From NCBI RefSeq assembly GCF_000230735.2, contig NC_019962.1, positions 1,364,001-1,428,000 on the forward strand: DNA of 64,000 nucleotides. The letters are read 5' to 3'. This document shows, piece after piece, positions 1-8,482 of the stretch (positions are counted from its first letter, which is position 1; each line of letters starts with the position of its first letter). The DNA comes from Natrinema pellirubrum DSM 15624 (lineage in GTDB: Archaea > Halobacteriota > Halobacteria > Halobacteriales > Natrialbaceae). The notes under the pieces were generated by a model. That model did no database searches. It was not told the origin of the DNA and worked only from the letters and a program-made list of their open reading frames with translations. A program made the translations under genes and the position numbers.

Positions 1-116
1 ACTAGTGGCCCGGAGGCCGTATCAGCCCACCGGTCGACCGAGCGGTTGCCGGAACCTCGGAGCGGCGAAACGGCGGCTCGCGGGCGAAACACGGATGGCA
101 AACGGGGACGGGACCG

Positions 117-1553
117 TCAGAACGAGAGCATCTCGGCGTCGACGGCGAAGTAGACGGCGAAGTAGGCGACGAAGGCGATCGCGAGTACCCACTGCCCGGT
201 CGAGACGTCGTCGGCCTCGCCCATCGCGCCTTTGACGAGCGGGTAGCTCATGATCCCGGCAGCGAGCCCGTTCGAGATCGACGCGGTCATGGGCATGACC
301 GTGATCGTCAGTCCGCCCGAGATCGCCCACGCGGGATGTTGCCAGTCGATGTCGGTGACGCCTTGCAGCATGATGATCCCGACGACGACCAGCGCCAGAT
401 AGGAGGCGTACTGTGGGATCGCGCTGATCAGCGGCACGAGCAGCAGCGACAGGAAAAACAGGCCCCCAACCACGAGCGCGGTGAAGCCGGTCCGGCCACC
501 CTCTTCGACACCGGTCGAGGACTCGATGTAGGTCGTCACCGTCGAGGTCCCGATCATCGCACCGACCGTGGTCCCGATCGCGTCGGCCATCAGCGGCCGC
601 TCGATTTCGGGGAGATCGCCGTTCTCGTCGAGGAAGCCGCCGATCTGGGAGACGCCGATGAGCGTCCCGGCCGTGTCGAAGAAATCGACGAAGAAGAACG
701 TAAACACGACGATCACGAAGACGAGCGGATCGTCGGAGATCATGCCGAGCCCGTCGATGAAGCCGGCGACCAGCGGCGTGAAGTCGTACTGGACGTTCGC
801 GATCAGGCTCAGCAGCCCCTCGTTCGTCATTCGTTCGTAACTCCCGGGCGGCGTCAGCGTCCCCGGCGAGACGACGTCGACGGCCGTCAGTAGCCAGCCG
901 GCGACGGCCGTGGCGATGATCCCGATGACGATCGACCCTCTGATACCGCGAGCGTGTAAGACGAGCATCAGCGCGAGCCCGGCGACCGACAGTGCCGCGA
1001 CGGCGCTGGTCGCGACGTTCCCCAACGAAACGAGCGTGTCCGGGTTGTCGACGACGAGTTGCATCTCCTGCAGGCCGAGAAAGAGCAGGTAGACGCCGAT
1101 CCCGGCCCCGACGGCGAACTTGACCGGTTCGGGGAACAGCTCGATGATATAGCGGCGCGCGCCGACCGCGGTCAGGAGGATGAAGACGATCCCCTCGACG
1201 AAGACGGCCGCGAGCGCGACCTGCCACGGGACGCCGAGCCCGAGGACGACCGTGTACGCGAAGAAGGCGTTCAGTCCCATCCCGGGCGCGAGGCCGAACG
1301 GCCGGTTCGCCCAGAACGCCATCACTAGCATGGCGACCACCGACGAAAGGATCGTCGCGACGGTGATCATCTGCGTGACCTCGCCCGAACTGTAGCCCTC
1401 GAGCGAGATCGCCTCGCCGAGGATGACCGGGTTGACGACGATGATGTACGACATCGCCAGGAACGTCGTCAGCCCCGCGATCGATTCCGTCTCGAGGTCG
1501 GTCTCGTGGTCGCCGAATCGGAAGTACGCTGCGAGCGAGTCGAGTGCCCCCAT
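117..1553 (-). CDS. NCS2-family purine permease (AzgA/COG2252-like)
   Basis: 478-aa polytopic membrane protein, very likely importing hypoxanthine, adenine or guanine by proton or ion symport. Seen: about 12 hydrophobic segments, the motif PGMGLNAFFAYTVV after TM2-3, and a conserved block reading DTAGTLIGVSQIGGF then STVTTYIESSTGV, which places it in the AzgA branch of NCS2 rather than the uracil/xanthine branch. I chose the ATG at 1553 (MGALDSLAAYF), although the frame stays open upstream, because a TATA-like element lies about 30 nt upstream at 1581-1588, as expected for a leaderless transcript. It is divergent from the TrkA-like gene. Exact substrate is not readable from sequence. Confidence 0.9.
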   Translation of the reverse strand: MGALDSLAAYFRFGDHETDLETESIAGLTTFLAMSYIIVVNPVILGEAISLEGYSSGEVTQMITVATILSSVVAMLVMAFWANRPFGLAPGMGLNAFFAYTVVLGLGVPWQVALAAVFVEGIVFILLTAVGARRYIIELFPEPVKFAVGAGIGVYLLFLGLQEMQLVVDNPDTLVSLGNVATSAVAALSVAGLALMLVLHARGIRGSIVIGIIATAVAGWLLTAVDVVSPGTLTPPGSYERMTNEGLLSLIANVQYDFTPLVAGFIDGLGMISDDPLVFVIVVFTFFFVDFFDTAGTLIGVSQIGGFLDENGDLPEIERPLMADAIGTTVGAMIGTSTVTTYIESSTGVEEGGRTGFTALVVGGLFFLSLLLVPLISAIPQYASYLALVVVGIIMLQGVTDIDWQHPAWAISGGLTITVMPMTASISNGLAAGIMSYPLVKGAMGEADDVSTGQWVLAIAFVAYFAVYFAVDAEMLSF

Positions 1554-1745
1554 ATTGGATGCTCGAGCATAACAACAGGGGTTAGTTAAGCGTTCTTGTC
1601 CGGATCGACGCGGAATGTGGCCACGTTCGTGCATAGTCACTCGAACCCGCCGGCCCACGGCCGCCGCGAGCGCCGCGGCATCGCGCCGCCTTGGGCAGCG
1701 ATGTCGGACGAACGTATTTCACCCCGGAGCGTGTATCCCGTTCAC

Positions 1746-2408
1746 ATGAGGTTTGTCATCGTGGGGTACGGCCGAGTCGGCTCCCGGACCGCGCGCATCC
1801 TCGCGGAGGAAGGCCACGACGTCGTCGTCGTCGACAACGACATGGACCGGATCGAGCGCGCCAGCGACGACGGGCTCGAGACGGTCCACGGCGACGGTGC
1901 CGACGAGGACGTCCTCGTCGACGCCGATATCGGGACCGCCGATGCGATCGGTGCGTTCACGCCCGATCTCAACGCCAACTTCGCGGCCTGTATGGTCGGG
2001 ACCCACCACGGCTGTCGGACTATCCTGCGGATCGACGAGGACTACCGTGAGGACATCTACGAGAAGTACGCCGAGGAGGTCGACGAGATCATCTACCCCG
2101 AGCGGCTGGGTGCGGCGGGTGCGAAGACGGCGCTTTTGGGCGGCGACTTCAACGTCGTCGCCGACCTCGCGGCGAACCTCCAACTGACCGTTCTCGAGAT
2201 CCGAGAGGGATCGCCCGCGGTCGGCAAGCGAATGAGCGAACTCGATCTGCCCGAGTCCGCGCGGATCTACGCCCATGGGCGCGCCCGCGAATCGCTGACC
2301 ATCCCGTTGCCCGGGACGGAACTCGCGGTCGGCGACGAGGTCGCGGTCATCACCGAGACCGACCACGCGGCCGACGTTCGGTCATCGCTGTTGCCTGCCG
2401 GTGCCTGA
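1746..2408 (+). CDS. TrkA-N/TrkA-C (RCK) potassium-uptake regulatory protein
   Basis: 220-aa cytoplasmic RCK protein. Residues 1-120 form a Rossmann TrkA_N domain starting MRFVIVGYGRVGSRTARIL, with the GxGxxG loop and the acidic end of beta-2 in VVVVDNDMDR. Residues about 135-215 form a TrkA_C ligand domain. Such proteins gate K+ channels or Trk transporters in response to NAD(H) or nucleotides. No channel or transporter gene is adjacent, so the partner must be elsewhere. The start at 1746 is supported by a TATA-like stretch around 1713-1720. The frame is open further upstream but reads as non-coding composition there. Confidence 0.88.
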   Translation: MRFVIVGYGRVGSRTARILAEEGHDVVVVDNDMDRIERASDDGLETVHGDGADEDVLVDADIGTADAIGAFTPDLNANFAACMVGTHHGCRTILRIDEDYREDIYEKYAEEVDEIIYPERLGAAGAKTALLGGDFNVVADLAANLQLTVLEIREGSPAVGKRMSELDLPESARIYAHGRARESLTIPLPGTELAVGDEVAVITETDHAADVRSSLLPAGA

Positions 2409-2567
2409 ACCTCGCGGTAGCGATCGGATCGAAAGGGGGGGGGAGAGGAACGGTAGCAGGCGCGCGGACGGACGGATGGGGGAGGGGTGGGGAGGCCGCC
2501 AGCGCGCCTGTTCGTTCCGACGGCTTCGAACCCAATAAAACTGCGTCAGACGATCGACTGACGACGG
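2409..2567. other. Convergent intergenic gap with G9 tract
   Basis: This gap separates the stop codons of the convergent TrkA-like and methyltransferase genes. It is purine-rich on the plus strand, with nine consecutive G residues at 2435-2443. No coding potential is visible. It may hold termination signals for both genes: read on the minus strand the tract is pyrimidine-rich. Confidence 0.5.
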
Positions 2568-3659
2568 TCAGTTGGCGTCCGAATCGTCGGCGGGTCGGAA
2601 GACGAGGACGTTCTGGTGGACCATCGACGGGACGAACGAGAACGGGTAGCCATAGACGTGGAGGTCCTTCGTCGGATCGTACCAGATCAGGGTCGCCGCC
2701 AGCGTCAGCGGTGCGGCGGCTTCGATCGCCTGCGCGAGTTCGGCGGAGAGGAACTCGTAGGACTGGTCGCGGTACATGTCGCCGATGAAGACGACGACGT
2801 GGCCGTCCGGTGCGACCGCGTCAGTAAAGCGGTCGAACTTCGTGGCCATATCGTCAAGCCAGTCGGCTTTCGTCTCCCACTCGCCGTCCGTCTCCCACTC
2901 TCGGCGGGACTCGGCGCCCGGCTCGTCGTCGCTCTCGTCGTCCACACCGTCGGCGTCCCGACCGCCGAACGAACCCAGACTGCTCTCACGGGTCCGGCGC
3001 TCGTTGCGCGTCTGCTCGAGTTCGTCCATGTGCCAGTAGGGGACGTCGGTCAACAGGAGGTCGATCGAGTCGTCGGGGACCTCCTCGATCAGGTCCGCAC
3101 AGTCGCCGTGGCGCATGTCCTGCTCGGCCAGCGGCGGGTCGCCGCGCTCGCGTCGCTCCTCGTTTTCCCGGACGAGGGCCGTCTCGTAGATCTCGACCCA
3201 TCGGCGCGTGCGCTCGAAGCCGATGGCCTCCCGCAGGCCGGTCCCCTCGTGTTCGCAGACGCTTGCGCCCAGTAAGGTGCCGCCGACGCCGGCGAAGGGA
3301 TCGAGGACGGTGTCGCCGGCCTTGCTGAACCGGCCGATCAACTCCGCACAGAGCCGCGGGGGCTTCTGGCCGCCGTGTTCGCCCCGCAGGTCGTGCTGGA
3401 GGGCCGGCGGATAGCCCTCGGCGATCACCGACTTGGTGGCGTACTTCCACTCCTTGCCGGTGAGGTCGTTGACCCGGTTGCGCTCGTCGTAGATCCCGCG
3501 GCCCTCGAGGTAGGTCTGGTGATCGGCCAACTCGTCGGTATCGATCACCTCGCCGTCCTCGACGGGCAGTGACTCCTCGCGTGCGCGCTCGGCGTCGAAC
3601 CCGCCGTCGTCGTCAGTGAACAGCCGGCTCTGGCGGTGCCGGCCCCCGTCGTCTGCCAT
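2568..3659 (-). CDS. Orphan SAM-dependent DNA methyltransferase (N4-C/N6-A class)
   Basis: 363-aa amino-methyltransferase. Motif X/I precedes motif IV: HGGQKPP near residues 95-101 leads into LDPFAGVGGT (119-128, SAM binding), and the catalytic motif IV reads TDVPYW (204-209), a variant of DPPY. A strongly acidic low-complexity insertion (about 222-262) separates motif IV from the rest. No restriction endonuclease or specificity gene is adjacent, so it looks like an orphan methylase; RNA or protein substrates cannot be excluded. The ATG at 3659 is preferred over a GTG at 3674 because a perfect TATTTAAA box (3683-3690) lies 27 nt upstream. Confidence 0.82.
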   Translation of the reverse strand: MADDGGRHRQSRLFTDDDGGFDAERAREESLPVEDGEVIDTDELADHQTYLEGRGIYDERNRVNDLTGKEWKYATKSVIAEGYPPALQHDLRGEHGGQKPPRLCAELIGRFSKAGDTVLDPFAGVGGTLLGASVCEHEGTGLREAIGFERTRRWVEIYETALVRENEERRERGDPPLAEQDMRHGDCADLIEEVPDDSIDLLLTDVPYWHMDELEQTRNERRTRESSLGSFGGRDADGVDDESDDEPGAESRREWETDGEWETKADWLDDMATKFDRFTDAVAPDGHVVVFIGDMYRDQSYEFLSAELAQAIEAAAPLTLAATLIWYDPTKDLHVYGYPFSFVPSMVHQNVLVFRPADDSDAN

Positions 3660-3682
3660 ACCTCGAGTGGTCACGCGACCCG

Positions 3683-3690
3683 TTTAAATA
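3683..3690 (-). promoter_or_regulatory. TATA box of the methyltransferase gene
   Basis: TATTTAAA on the minus strand, centred 27 nt upstream of the ATG at 3659. This is the classic leaderless haloarchaeal arrangement and decides the start codon. Confidence 0.7.
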
Positions 3691-3770
3691 CTCCTTTCGC
3701 GCTCCGCCCGCTCGAGCGTCCCGGTCGTCCCTGCCGTTTTTGCTTGCCCCCTCCAAAAGCGTCCGATACG

Positions 3771-4760
3771 ATGCTCCCCGTCGGAGACGTCGCTTCGCTG
3801 ATAGTCGGCGTTCTCGCTCTCTGGTTCGGCGCTCGCTTCCTCGTGACCGGTGCCTCGCGGATCGCCGGCGCAGCCGGGATCTCGGCGCTCGTCGTTGGAC
3901 TCACGGTGGTCGCCTTCGGCACGTCAGCCCCGGAGATCGTCGTCTCGACGGGGGCCGCCCTCGAGGGCCGGGGCGACGTCGCGGTCGGCAACGTCGTCGG
4001 CTCGAACGTGTTCAATCTGGGCGTGATCCTCGGGCTCGTCGCCGTCATCGCACCGTTTCGCGTTTCCGAGCCGCTGCTTCGCCGGGACGTACTGGCGATG
4101 GCCGCCTCGACGGTCGTCGCGGTCGCCGTCTTGGCGAACACCCTCGTCTCGCGGCTCGAGGGAGCGGTCCTCCTCGCGCTGCTGGCGGGCTATCTGGCGG
4201 CGCTCGTGATCGCGATCAAGAACGGGGACGAGGCGGCCGAACCGACGGGGGACTCGAGCGAGGCGACCGACGGCGGGACGGCACCCGCCGCGGCCGATGG
4301 CACTGGGCGGGACGTCCGGCTCGGGCTCGAGGCCGGCCGTACCGTGGCGGGACTCGCGATCGTGATCGTCGGTGGGCGCGTCCTGGTCGACGCCGCGGTC
4401 GGGCTGGCTCTCTCGGTGGGGATCTCCGAGTGGGTCGTCGGCGCGACGATCGTCGCGGCCGGTACGTCGCTGCCGGAGCTGGTGACATCCGTCGTCGCCG
4501 CCCGCCAGGGTGATACCGGAATCGCCGCGGGCAACGTCGTCGGCTCGAGCGTCTTCAACGTCCTCGGTGTACTGGGGCTGGCCGCCGCGGCTCGCCCGCT
4601 GGCCGTCGATCCGGCGGTCTTTCTCGCGCTCGGATGGCTCGCCGCCGTGACCGCGTTCGCAACGGTCGTCCTCGCGACGGGTCGGCAGCTGACTCGCCTC
4701 GAGGGAGCCGCGCTCGTCGCGTTCGGAACGGCCTACTGGGTCGGTAGCGCCATTCTCTGA
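3771..4760 (+). CDS. Sodium/calcium exchanger family membrane protein (CaCA)
   Basis: 329-aa inner-membrane antiporter with the two inverted alpha repeats that define CaCA exchangers. The first repeat holds AFGTSAPEIVVS and GNVVGSNVFNLGVILG; the second holds AAGTSLPELVTSV and GNVVGSSVFNVLGVLG. The acidic residues of the repeats (E in APEI and LPEL) are the expected cation ligands. A hydrophilic acidic loop (about residues 148-178) separates the halves. Ten TM segments fit the YrbG-type Na+/Ca2+ exchangers. The ATG at 3771 follows a T-rich box at 3736-3741. It is divergent from the methyltransferase gene. Confidence 0.9.
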   Translation: MLPVGDVASLIVGVLALWFGARFLVTGASRIAGAAGISALVVGLTVVAFGTSAPEIVVSTGAALEGRGDVAVGNVVGSNVFNLGVILGLVAVIAPFRVSEPLLRRDVLAMAASTVVAVAVLANTLVSRLEGAVLLALLAGYLAALVIAIKNGDEAAEPTGDSSEATDGGTAPAAADGTGRDVRLGLEAGRTVAGLAIVIVGGRVLVDAAVGLALSVGISEWVVGATIVAAGTSLPELVTSVVAARQGDTGIAAGNVVGSSVFNVLGVLGLAAAARPLAVDPAVFLALGWLAAVTAFATVVLATGRQLTRLEGAALVAFGTAYWVGSAIL

Positions 4761-4815
4761 GGCCGCGGCGTCGCCGATCGACGAGACCGGAACCGGGTGA
4801 CACGAGTGTTAGCGA

Positions 4816-4823
4816 GTATATAT
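4816..4823 (+). promoter_or_regulatory. TATA box of the GHR-like gene
   Basis: GTATATAT centred about 29 nt upstream of the ATG at 4849. It supports a leaderless or near-leaderless transcript from that start rather than from the upstream ATG at 4822. Confidence 0.6.
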
Positions 4824-4848
4824 GTGGGTCGCAGCCCTGAACGTGTGT

Positions 4849-5859
4849 ATGAACATGCTCGTCGACGGCGAGTGGCGAACCGACGCGTACGAGTCGACTG
4901 ACGACGACGGCTCGTTCGAGCGCCAGACGACGCCGTTCCGCGACGAAATCCGCGACGACCCCGACGCCCGATTCCAGCCGGCGGCCGGCCGGTATCACCT
5001 CTACGTTTCCGCCGCCTGCCCGTGGGCCCACCGGACGCTCGTGACGCGGGCGCTGAAGGGCCTCGAGGACGCGATCTCGGTGTCGGTCGTCGATCCCTAT
5101 CGGGGCGAGGACGGCTGGCAGTTCACCCCCGAGAAGGAGGGGTGTACGCGCGATCACGTCCACGACGCCGACTACCTGCGCGAGCTATACGTGAAAGCGG
5201 ATCCGGACGCGACCTGTCGCGTGACGGTGCCGGTCCTCTGGGACACCGAAGAGGGGACCATCGTCAACAACGAGTCCGAAGAAATCATGCGGATGCTCGA
5301 CACCGAGTTCGACGACTACGCTCGGCGGGACGTAGACCTCTACCCCGAAGGCTACCGCGACGAGGTCGACCGGATCATCGACGAGATCTACGAGCCGATC
5401 AACAACGGCGTCTACCGGGCCGGCTTCGCGACCAAGCAGGGGCCCTACGACGAGGCGGTCGACGACCTGTTCGCGGCGCTCGATCACTGGGACGAGGTGC
5501 TGGAGGAGCAGCGGTACCTCGCGGGCGACCGGCTGACCGAGGCCGATATCGCGATGTTCACGACGCTCGTCCGGTTCGACAACGTCTATCACACGCACTT
5601 CATGTGTAACGTCCAGTACATCCGCGAGTACGACAACCTCTGGCCCTATCTCCGGGATCTCTACCAGACGCCGGGGGTCGGCGAGACGGTGAACATGGAC
5701 CACATCAAAGAACACTACTACACGACCCACCCGGACGTCAACCCCCACCGGATCGTCGCCCGCGGACCCGATCTGGACTTCGAGAAACCCCACGACCGCG
5801 ACGAACTTCCCGGCGGTCCGCCGTCGGATCTGGTTGCGGCCGCCAGCGCCGACGACTAG
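4849..5859 (+). CDS. Glutathionyl-hydroquinone reductase-like GST (Xi class)
   Basis: 336-aa soluble thiol-transferase. The N-terminal thioredoxin-like domain carries AACPWAHRTLV with Cys57, the CPWA signature of glutathionyl-hydroquinone reductases (YqjG/ECM4/PcpF). The C-terminal all-helical GST domain includes TEADIAMFTTLVRFD. The family reduces thiol-conjugated hydroquinones through a mixed disulphide on the Cys. Haloarchaea use gamma-glutamylcysteine in place of glutathione, so the true co-substrate is probably that thiol (inference). It is monocistronic: the exchanger ends upstream at 4760 and the downstream gene is convergent. The start 4849 (MNMLVDGEWR) was chosen from the TATA position. 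Confidence 0.88.
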   Translation: MNMLVDGEWRTDAYESTDDDGSFERQTTPFRDEIRDDPDARFQPAAGRYHLYVSAACPWAHRTLVTRALKGLEDAISVSVVDPYRGEDGWQFTPEKEGCTRDHVHDADYLRELYVKADPDATCRVTVPVLWDTEEGTIVNNESEEIMRMLDTEFDDYARRDVDLYPEGYRDEVDRIIDEIYEPINNGVYRAGFATKQGPYDEAVDDLFAALDHWDEVLEEQRYLAGDRLTEADIAMFTTLVRFDNVYHTHFMCNVQYIREYDNLWPYLRDLYQTPGVGETVNMDHIKEHYYTTHPDVNPHRIVARGPDLDFEKPHDRDELPGGPPSDLVAAASADD

Positions 5860-5892
5860 GTCGTCCTCAAGCAGAAGAACGATGTCGCGGCG

Positions 5893-6216
5893 TCAGGACT
5901 CCGCAGCCGCCTGTTCGGTTTCGTCCTCGGACTCGGCATCGTCGGCCTCGGTGGCTTCCGTTTCGGCCGCCGCGAGTTCCGCCTCGGCGGCGGCCGCACG
6001 GTCATCTGGGGTACGGCCGGTGTCGCGCCGCCAGTCCTCGAAGCTGTGGCCGAACTCCTCCTCGGCGACGAACACTTTCCAGAGGATCCAGACCGGGACC
6101 AGGACCGGGATCAGTGGAAGCAAGACGATCACGAGTACCGCGGCCATGATATAGCCGAACAGGGACATCTGGGTGTTGGGTCCGTATCCCGTCGACTCGG
6201 ACACCTTGACTGACAT
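5893..6216 (-). CDS. Small haloarchaeal membrane protein, function unknown
   Basis: 107 aa starting MSVKVSESTGYG. One strongly hydrophobic segment (about residues 20-47, with LPLIPVLVPVWILW) is followed by a charged FGHSFEDWRRDTG motif and a long Ala/Glu-rich acidic tail (about 65-107) likely to be disordered or coiled in the cytoplasm. I do not recognise a characterised family. Codon use matches its neighbours, so it is a real gene. The start at 6216 is inferred; an internal Met (MSLFGYIM) is an alternative. Confidence 0.75.
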   Translation of the reverse strand: MSVKVSESTGYGPNTQMSLFGYIMAAVLVIVLLPLIPVLVPVWILWKVFVAEEEFGHSFEDWRRDTGRTPDDRAAAAEAELAAAETEATEADDAESEDETEQAAAES

Positions 6217-6281
6217 ATGGGTTCGTACGAACGTACCGGTGTTCGGTCTTTCGATTCGTCGGGTTCGTTGCCGTGGCTGTG

Positions 6282-7058
6282 CTAGTCGCCGGTCAGCACC
6301 ACCTCGGCGTCGTCCTGCGGTCGGTACGACAGCGCCTGCATGGTCTCGGACAGCGAGAGGAACCGCTCGGAGTTGTCGGAGATGCCGTGGGCGATCAGGG
6401 GAGCCCCCTCGAGCGTCGCCGTCGCAGCCGCAGTGAGCAGCCGTCGACAGTCGCCGGGGCTGAGCCACATCGCGCGGGCGTAGCGCTCGCCGGCCCCGTC
6501 GCGGTCACGGCACTCCGCGCGGAGTTCCTCGCGGGTGAGCAGCCAGCCGATCCGGAGGTTCACTACGTCGAACCCGTGGCGCGTCGCGTAGTACGACCCC
6601 ATCGCCTCGCCGAAGACCTTCGTGACGCCGTAGTAGGTGTCGGGATCGGTCGGATCCGACGGCCGGACGATCTCGGGCTTTCCGACCGTCGACTCCGGGC
6701 GGACCGCCGAGACGACGTTTCGCATGTTGACCGCGTGGTTCGAACTCGCGAAGACCACTCGCTCGAGATCGTTCTCCGCCGCGGCCTCGAAGGCGTTGTA
6801 GACGCCGTCGACGTTCGGTTCGCGTACCTCGTCCCACTCGGCCCGCGGGGAGGGGTTGGCCGCGAGGTGAATCAGGACGTCCTGACCCGCGAGCGCGTCG
6901 CTGAACGCGTCGTAATCGGCGATCTCGATCGGTTCGGACTCGAGGTCGTCGGTCTCGCTGTGGGTAAACAACGCGAGGTCGTGATCGCCGTCGGAGAACG
7001 CGGCGATTGCCTCCCGGCCGACGTTGCCCGCCGCGCCGGTGATGGCGATGTTCGTCAT
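6282..7058 (-). CDS. NAD-dependent sugar dehydrogenase/epimerase, Azf-like
   Basis: 258-aa extended short-chain dehydrogenase. It has an N-terminal NAD motif (MTNIAITGAAGNVGREA), FASSNHAV around the catalytic Ser, the YYGVTKVFGE catalytic Tyr-xxx-Lys, and the C-terminal AMWLSPGDCRRL and HGISDNS blocks. These last motifs match haloarchaeal Azf, the NAD-dependent glucose-6-phosphate dehydrogenase of the oxidative pentose phosphate pathway, and the related uronate dehydrogenases, so a sugar or uronate dehydrogenase is likely. Whether this copy is Azf itself cannot be settled by eye. The start 7058 has a TATA-like box at 7080-7087. Confidence 0.83.
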   Translation of the reverse strand: MTNIAITGAAGNVGREAIAAFSDGDHDLALFTHSETDDLESEPIEIADYDAFSDALAGQDVLIHLAANPSPRAEWDEVREPNVDGVYNAFEAAAENDLERVVFASSNHAVNMRNVVSAVRPESTVGKPEIVRPSDPTDPDTYYGVTKVFGEAMGSYYATRHGFDVVNLRIGWLLTREELRAECRDRDGAGERYARAMWLSPGDCRRLLTAAATATLEGAPLIAHGISDNSERFLSLSETMQALSYRPQDDAEVVLTGD

Positions 7059-7079
7059 ACGGAAGCGACGGTGACCGGC

Positions 7080-7087
7080 GCAAAATA
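7080..7087 (-). promoter_or_regulatory. TATA-like box of the Azf-like gene
   Basis: CTATTTTG on the minus strand, centred 26 nt upstream of the ATG at 7058. It fits a leaderless transcript. Confidence 0.55.
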
Positions 7088-7168
7088 GGTCGGGCCGGCG
7101 TCTTCTTGCCTCGTTGTGTGCGCCTGCGACCGGTGGTTCTATTTGATATGCACCGACGCGACGATCCT

Positions 7169-7283
7169 GAAAGCCCCTCGCGCTCTGGACTCTCAGGACT
7201 CGCTGTGCGCCTCGGTCGTTCGCTTCGCTCACTCCCTGCGGTGCTTGCGTCGCCCGGGTTCGTCCAGAGCGCGAGCCCCTTTC
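7169..7283. repeat. Long imperfect intergenic hairpin element
   Basis: Two 22-nt arms (7169-7190 and 7262-7283) are inverted repeats around an identical core TCGCGCTCTGGAC. Their outer ends both read AGCCCCT-like, so that short block is a direct rather than inverted match. The 71-nt loop contains CGTTCGCTTCGCTCACTCC, a sequence resembling the loop of the large repeat near 48.9 kb. No convincing ORF lies here. From memory, elements like this recur between genes in haloarchaea. It lies in a 287-bp gap upstream of the Azf-like gene and downstream of the alcohol dehydrogenase. Confidence 0.6.
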
Positions 7284-7345
7284 ATTCCCGCCCGGGCGGT
7301 GGACAAGTAGGGCGGCAGAAACGCGGCGGTCGTCGGGGTCGCGAA

Positions 7346-8359
7346 TTACGGCTCGACGACGATCTTGCCGACGCTCTCGCGGTCTTGCATCGCCGCGAAG
7401 GCCGCGTCGGTGTCCTCGAGCGCGTACGTCTCGTCGATCTCGGGCTCGAGATCTCCGTCGGCAGTCAGCTCGACGAGCCGCCGGAGGTCGTCCTGGGTCC
7501 CCATCGTGGAGCCGACGATGCGTTTGTGACCCAGAAAGAGGCTCGCGATATCGATCGTCGACTCGCCGCCCGCCGTGCGGCCACAGATCGCCATCGTCCC
7601 GCCGCGTCGCATGACCGACTGGCCGAGCCGCGTGAACTCGCCGCCGAGGTGGTTAATCACCGCGTCGGGCTCGCCGATTTCCGCGACCGCCTCGCGGATC
7701 TCGTCGATCTCGGCCGATTCGATGCCGTGATCGAGACCGAGTTCACGGACTCGCTCGAGCTTCGACGCCGACGTCGACGTGCCGATGGTTTCGGCACCGA
7801 ACACGGCCGACAGCTGGACCGCCGCGACGCCGACGCCGCCGGTCGCGCCGGGGACGAACACGAGGTCGCCGGGGCCGACCTCGGCCCGGCGGAGCATGTG
7901 GAAGGCGGTCATGTAGGCCGTCGGGATCGCGGCGGCGGTCGCCGCGTCCACGCCGTCGGGCAGTGGGATAAGCCGGTCGCCCTCGACGCACGCCGTCTCG
8001 GCCAGCCCGCCGTGATAGAGCGAGAACCGCTCGCAGGTGTTTTCCGGCCCCTCGCGGCAGAACCGACACTCGCCGCAGGTCTCGTTCGGACAGAGAACGA
8101 CTCGGTCGCCGGGCTCGACACCTCGAACGCCGTCGCCGACCTCGCTGACGACGCCCGCGACGTCCAGCCCCGTGACGAAGGGCAGATCGTCGGCATCGAC
8201 CATCGCCGAGTCCCCCTCGAGGATCCAGAGGTCGTGGCGATTGATCGCGCAGGCCGCGACGTCGACGGTGGCTTCGCCCGGGCCGGGCTCGGGCTCGTCG
8301 CGCTCGATCGTCCTCACTCCCTCGGGTCCGCTCAGGTCGGTGAAAGCTGCGGCTCGCAT
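7346..8359 (-). CDS. Zinc-dependent alcohol dehydrogenase (MDR superfamily)
   Basis: 337-aa medium-chain dehydrogenase/reductase. It shows the catalytic-zinc region (CAINRHDLWILEG, a Cys-to-His/Asp pattern), the structural zinc loop with four cysteines in CPNETCGECRFCREGPENTC, and a Rossmann motif GATGGVGVAAVQL. It probably oxidises an alcohol or reduces an aldehyde or quinone with NAD(P). I chose the ATG at 8359 (MRAAAFTDLSG), the usual N-terminus of this family; the frame is open far upstream but only as an antisense shadow. It is divergent from the ferredoxin gene. Confidence 0.9.
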   Translation of the reverse strand: MRAAAFTDLSGPEGVRTIERDEPEPGPGEATVDVAACAINRHDLWILEGDSAMVDADDLPFVTGLDVAGVVSEVGDGVRGVEPGDRVVLCPNETCGECRFCREGPENTCERFSLYHGGLAETACVEGDRLIPLPDGVDAATAAAIPTAYMTAFHMLRRAEVGPGDLVFVPGATGGVGVAAVQLSAVFGAETIGTSTSASKLERVRELGLDHGIESAEIDEIREAVAEIGEPDAVINHLGGEFTRLGQSVMRRGGTMAICGRTAGGESTIDIASLFLGHKRIVGSTMGTQDDLRRLVELTADGDLEPEIDETYALEDTDAAFAAMQDRESVGKIVVEP

Positions 8360-8482
8360 CGAGTTTCGGATCGATCCCGAGGACAAAGACCCTAGGGAAG
8401 GCGGAACCCCACGTCGAGCGCGGATCGGCGGGCTTGGGACCGCCGACCCAGCCCTTTTTCGCTGCCGGCCGTAGGTGTACCC

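Noticed and set aside
1-116. Left edge of the window
   Set aside because: Short, no coding signal or repeat; it is the 3' flank of the NCS2 gene.
22-1575. 517-codon open frame on the minus strand, and 185- and 90-codon frames on plus over the same interval
   Set aside because: Arg/Asp-rich, low-hydrophobicity translations typical of out-of-frame reading in GC-rich DNA. The NCS2 permease frame explains the interval.
7116-7310. 64-codon frame over the intergenic hairpin
   Set aside because: It tracks the repeat sequence itself and has Cys/Arg/Ser-rich composition unlike haloarchaeal proteins.
7106-8395. 429-codon plus-strand frame across the hairpin element and the alcohol dehydrogenase
   Set aside because: No domain, Arg/Val/Asp-rich shadow. 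The dehydrogenase on the minus strand has full zinc and NAD motifs.
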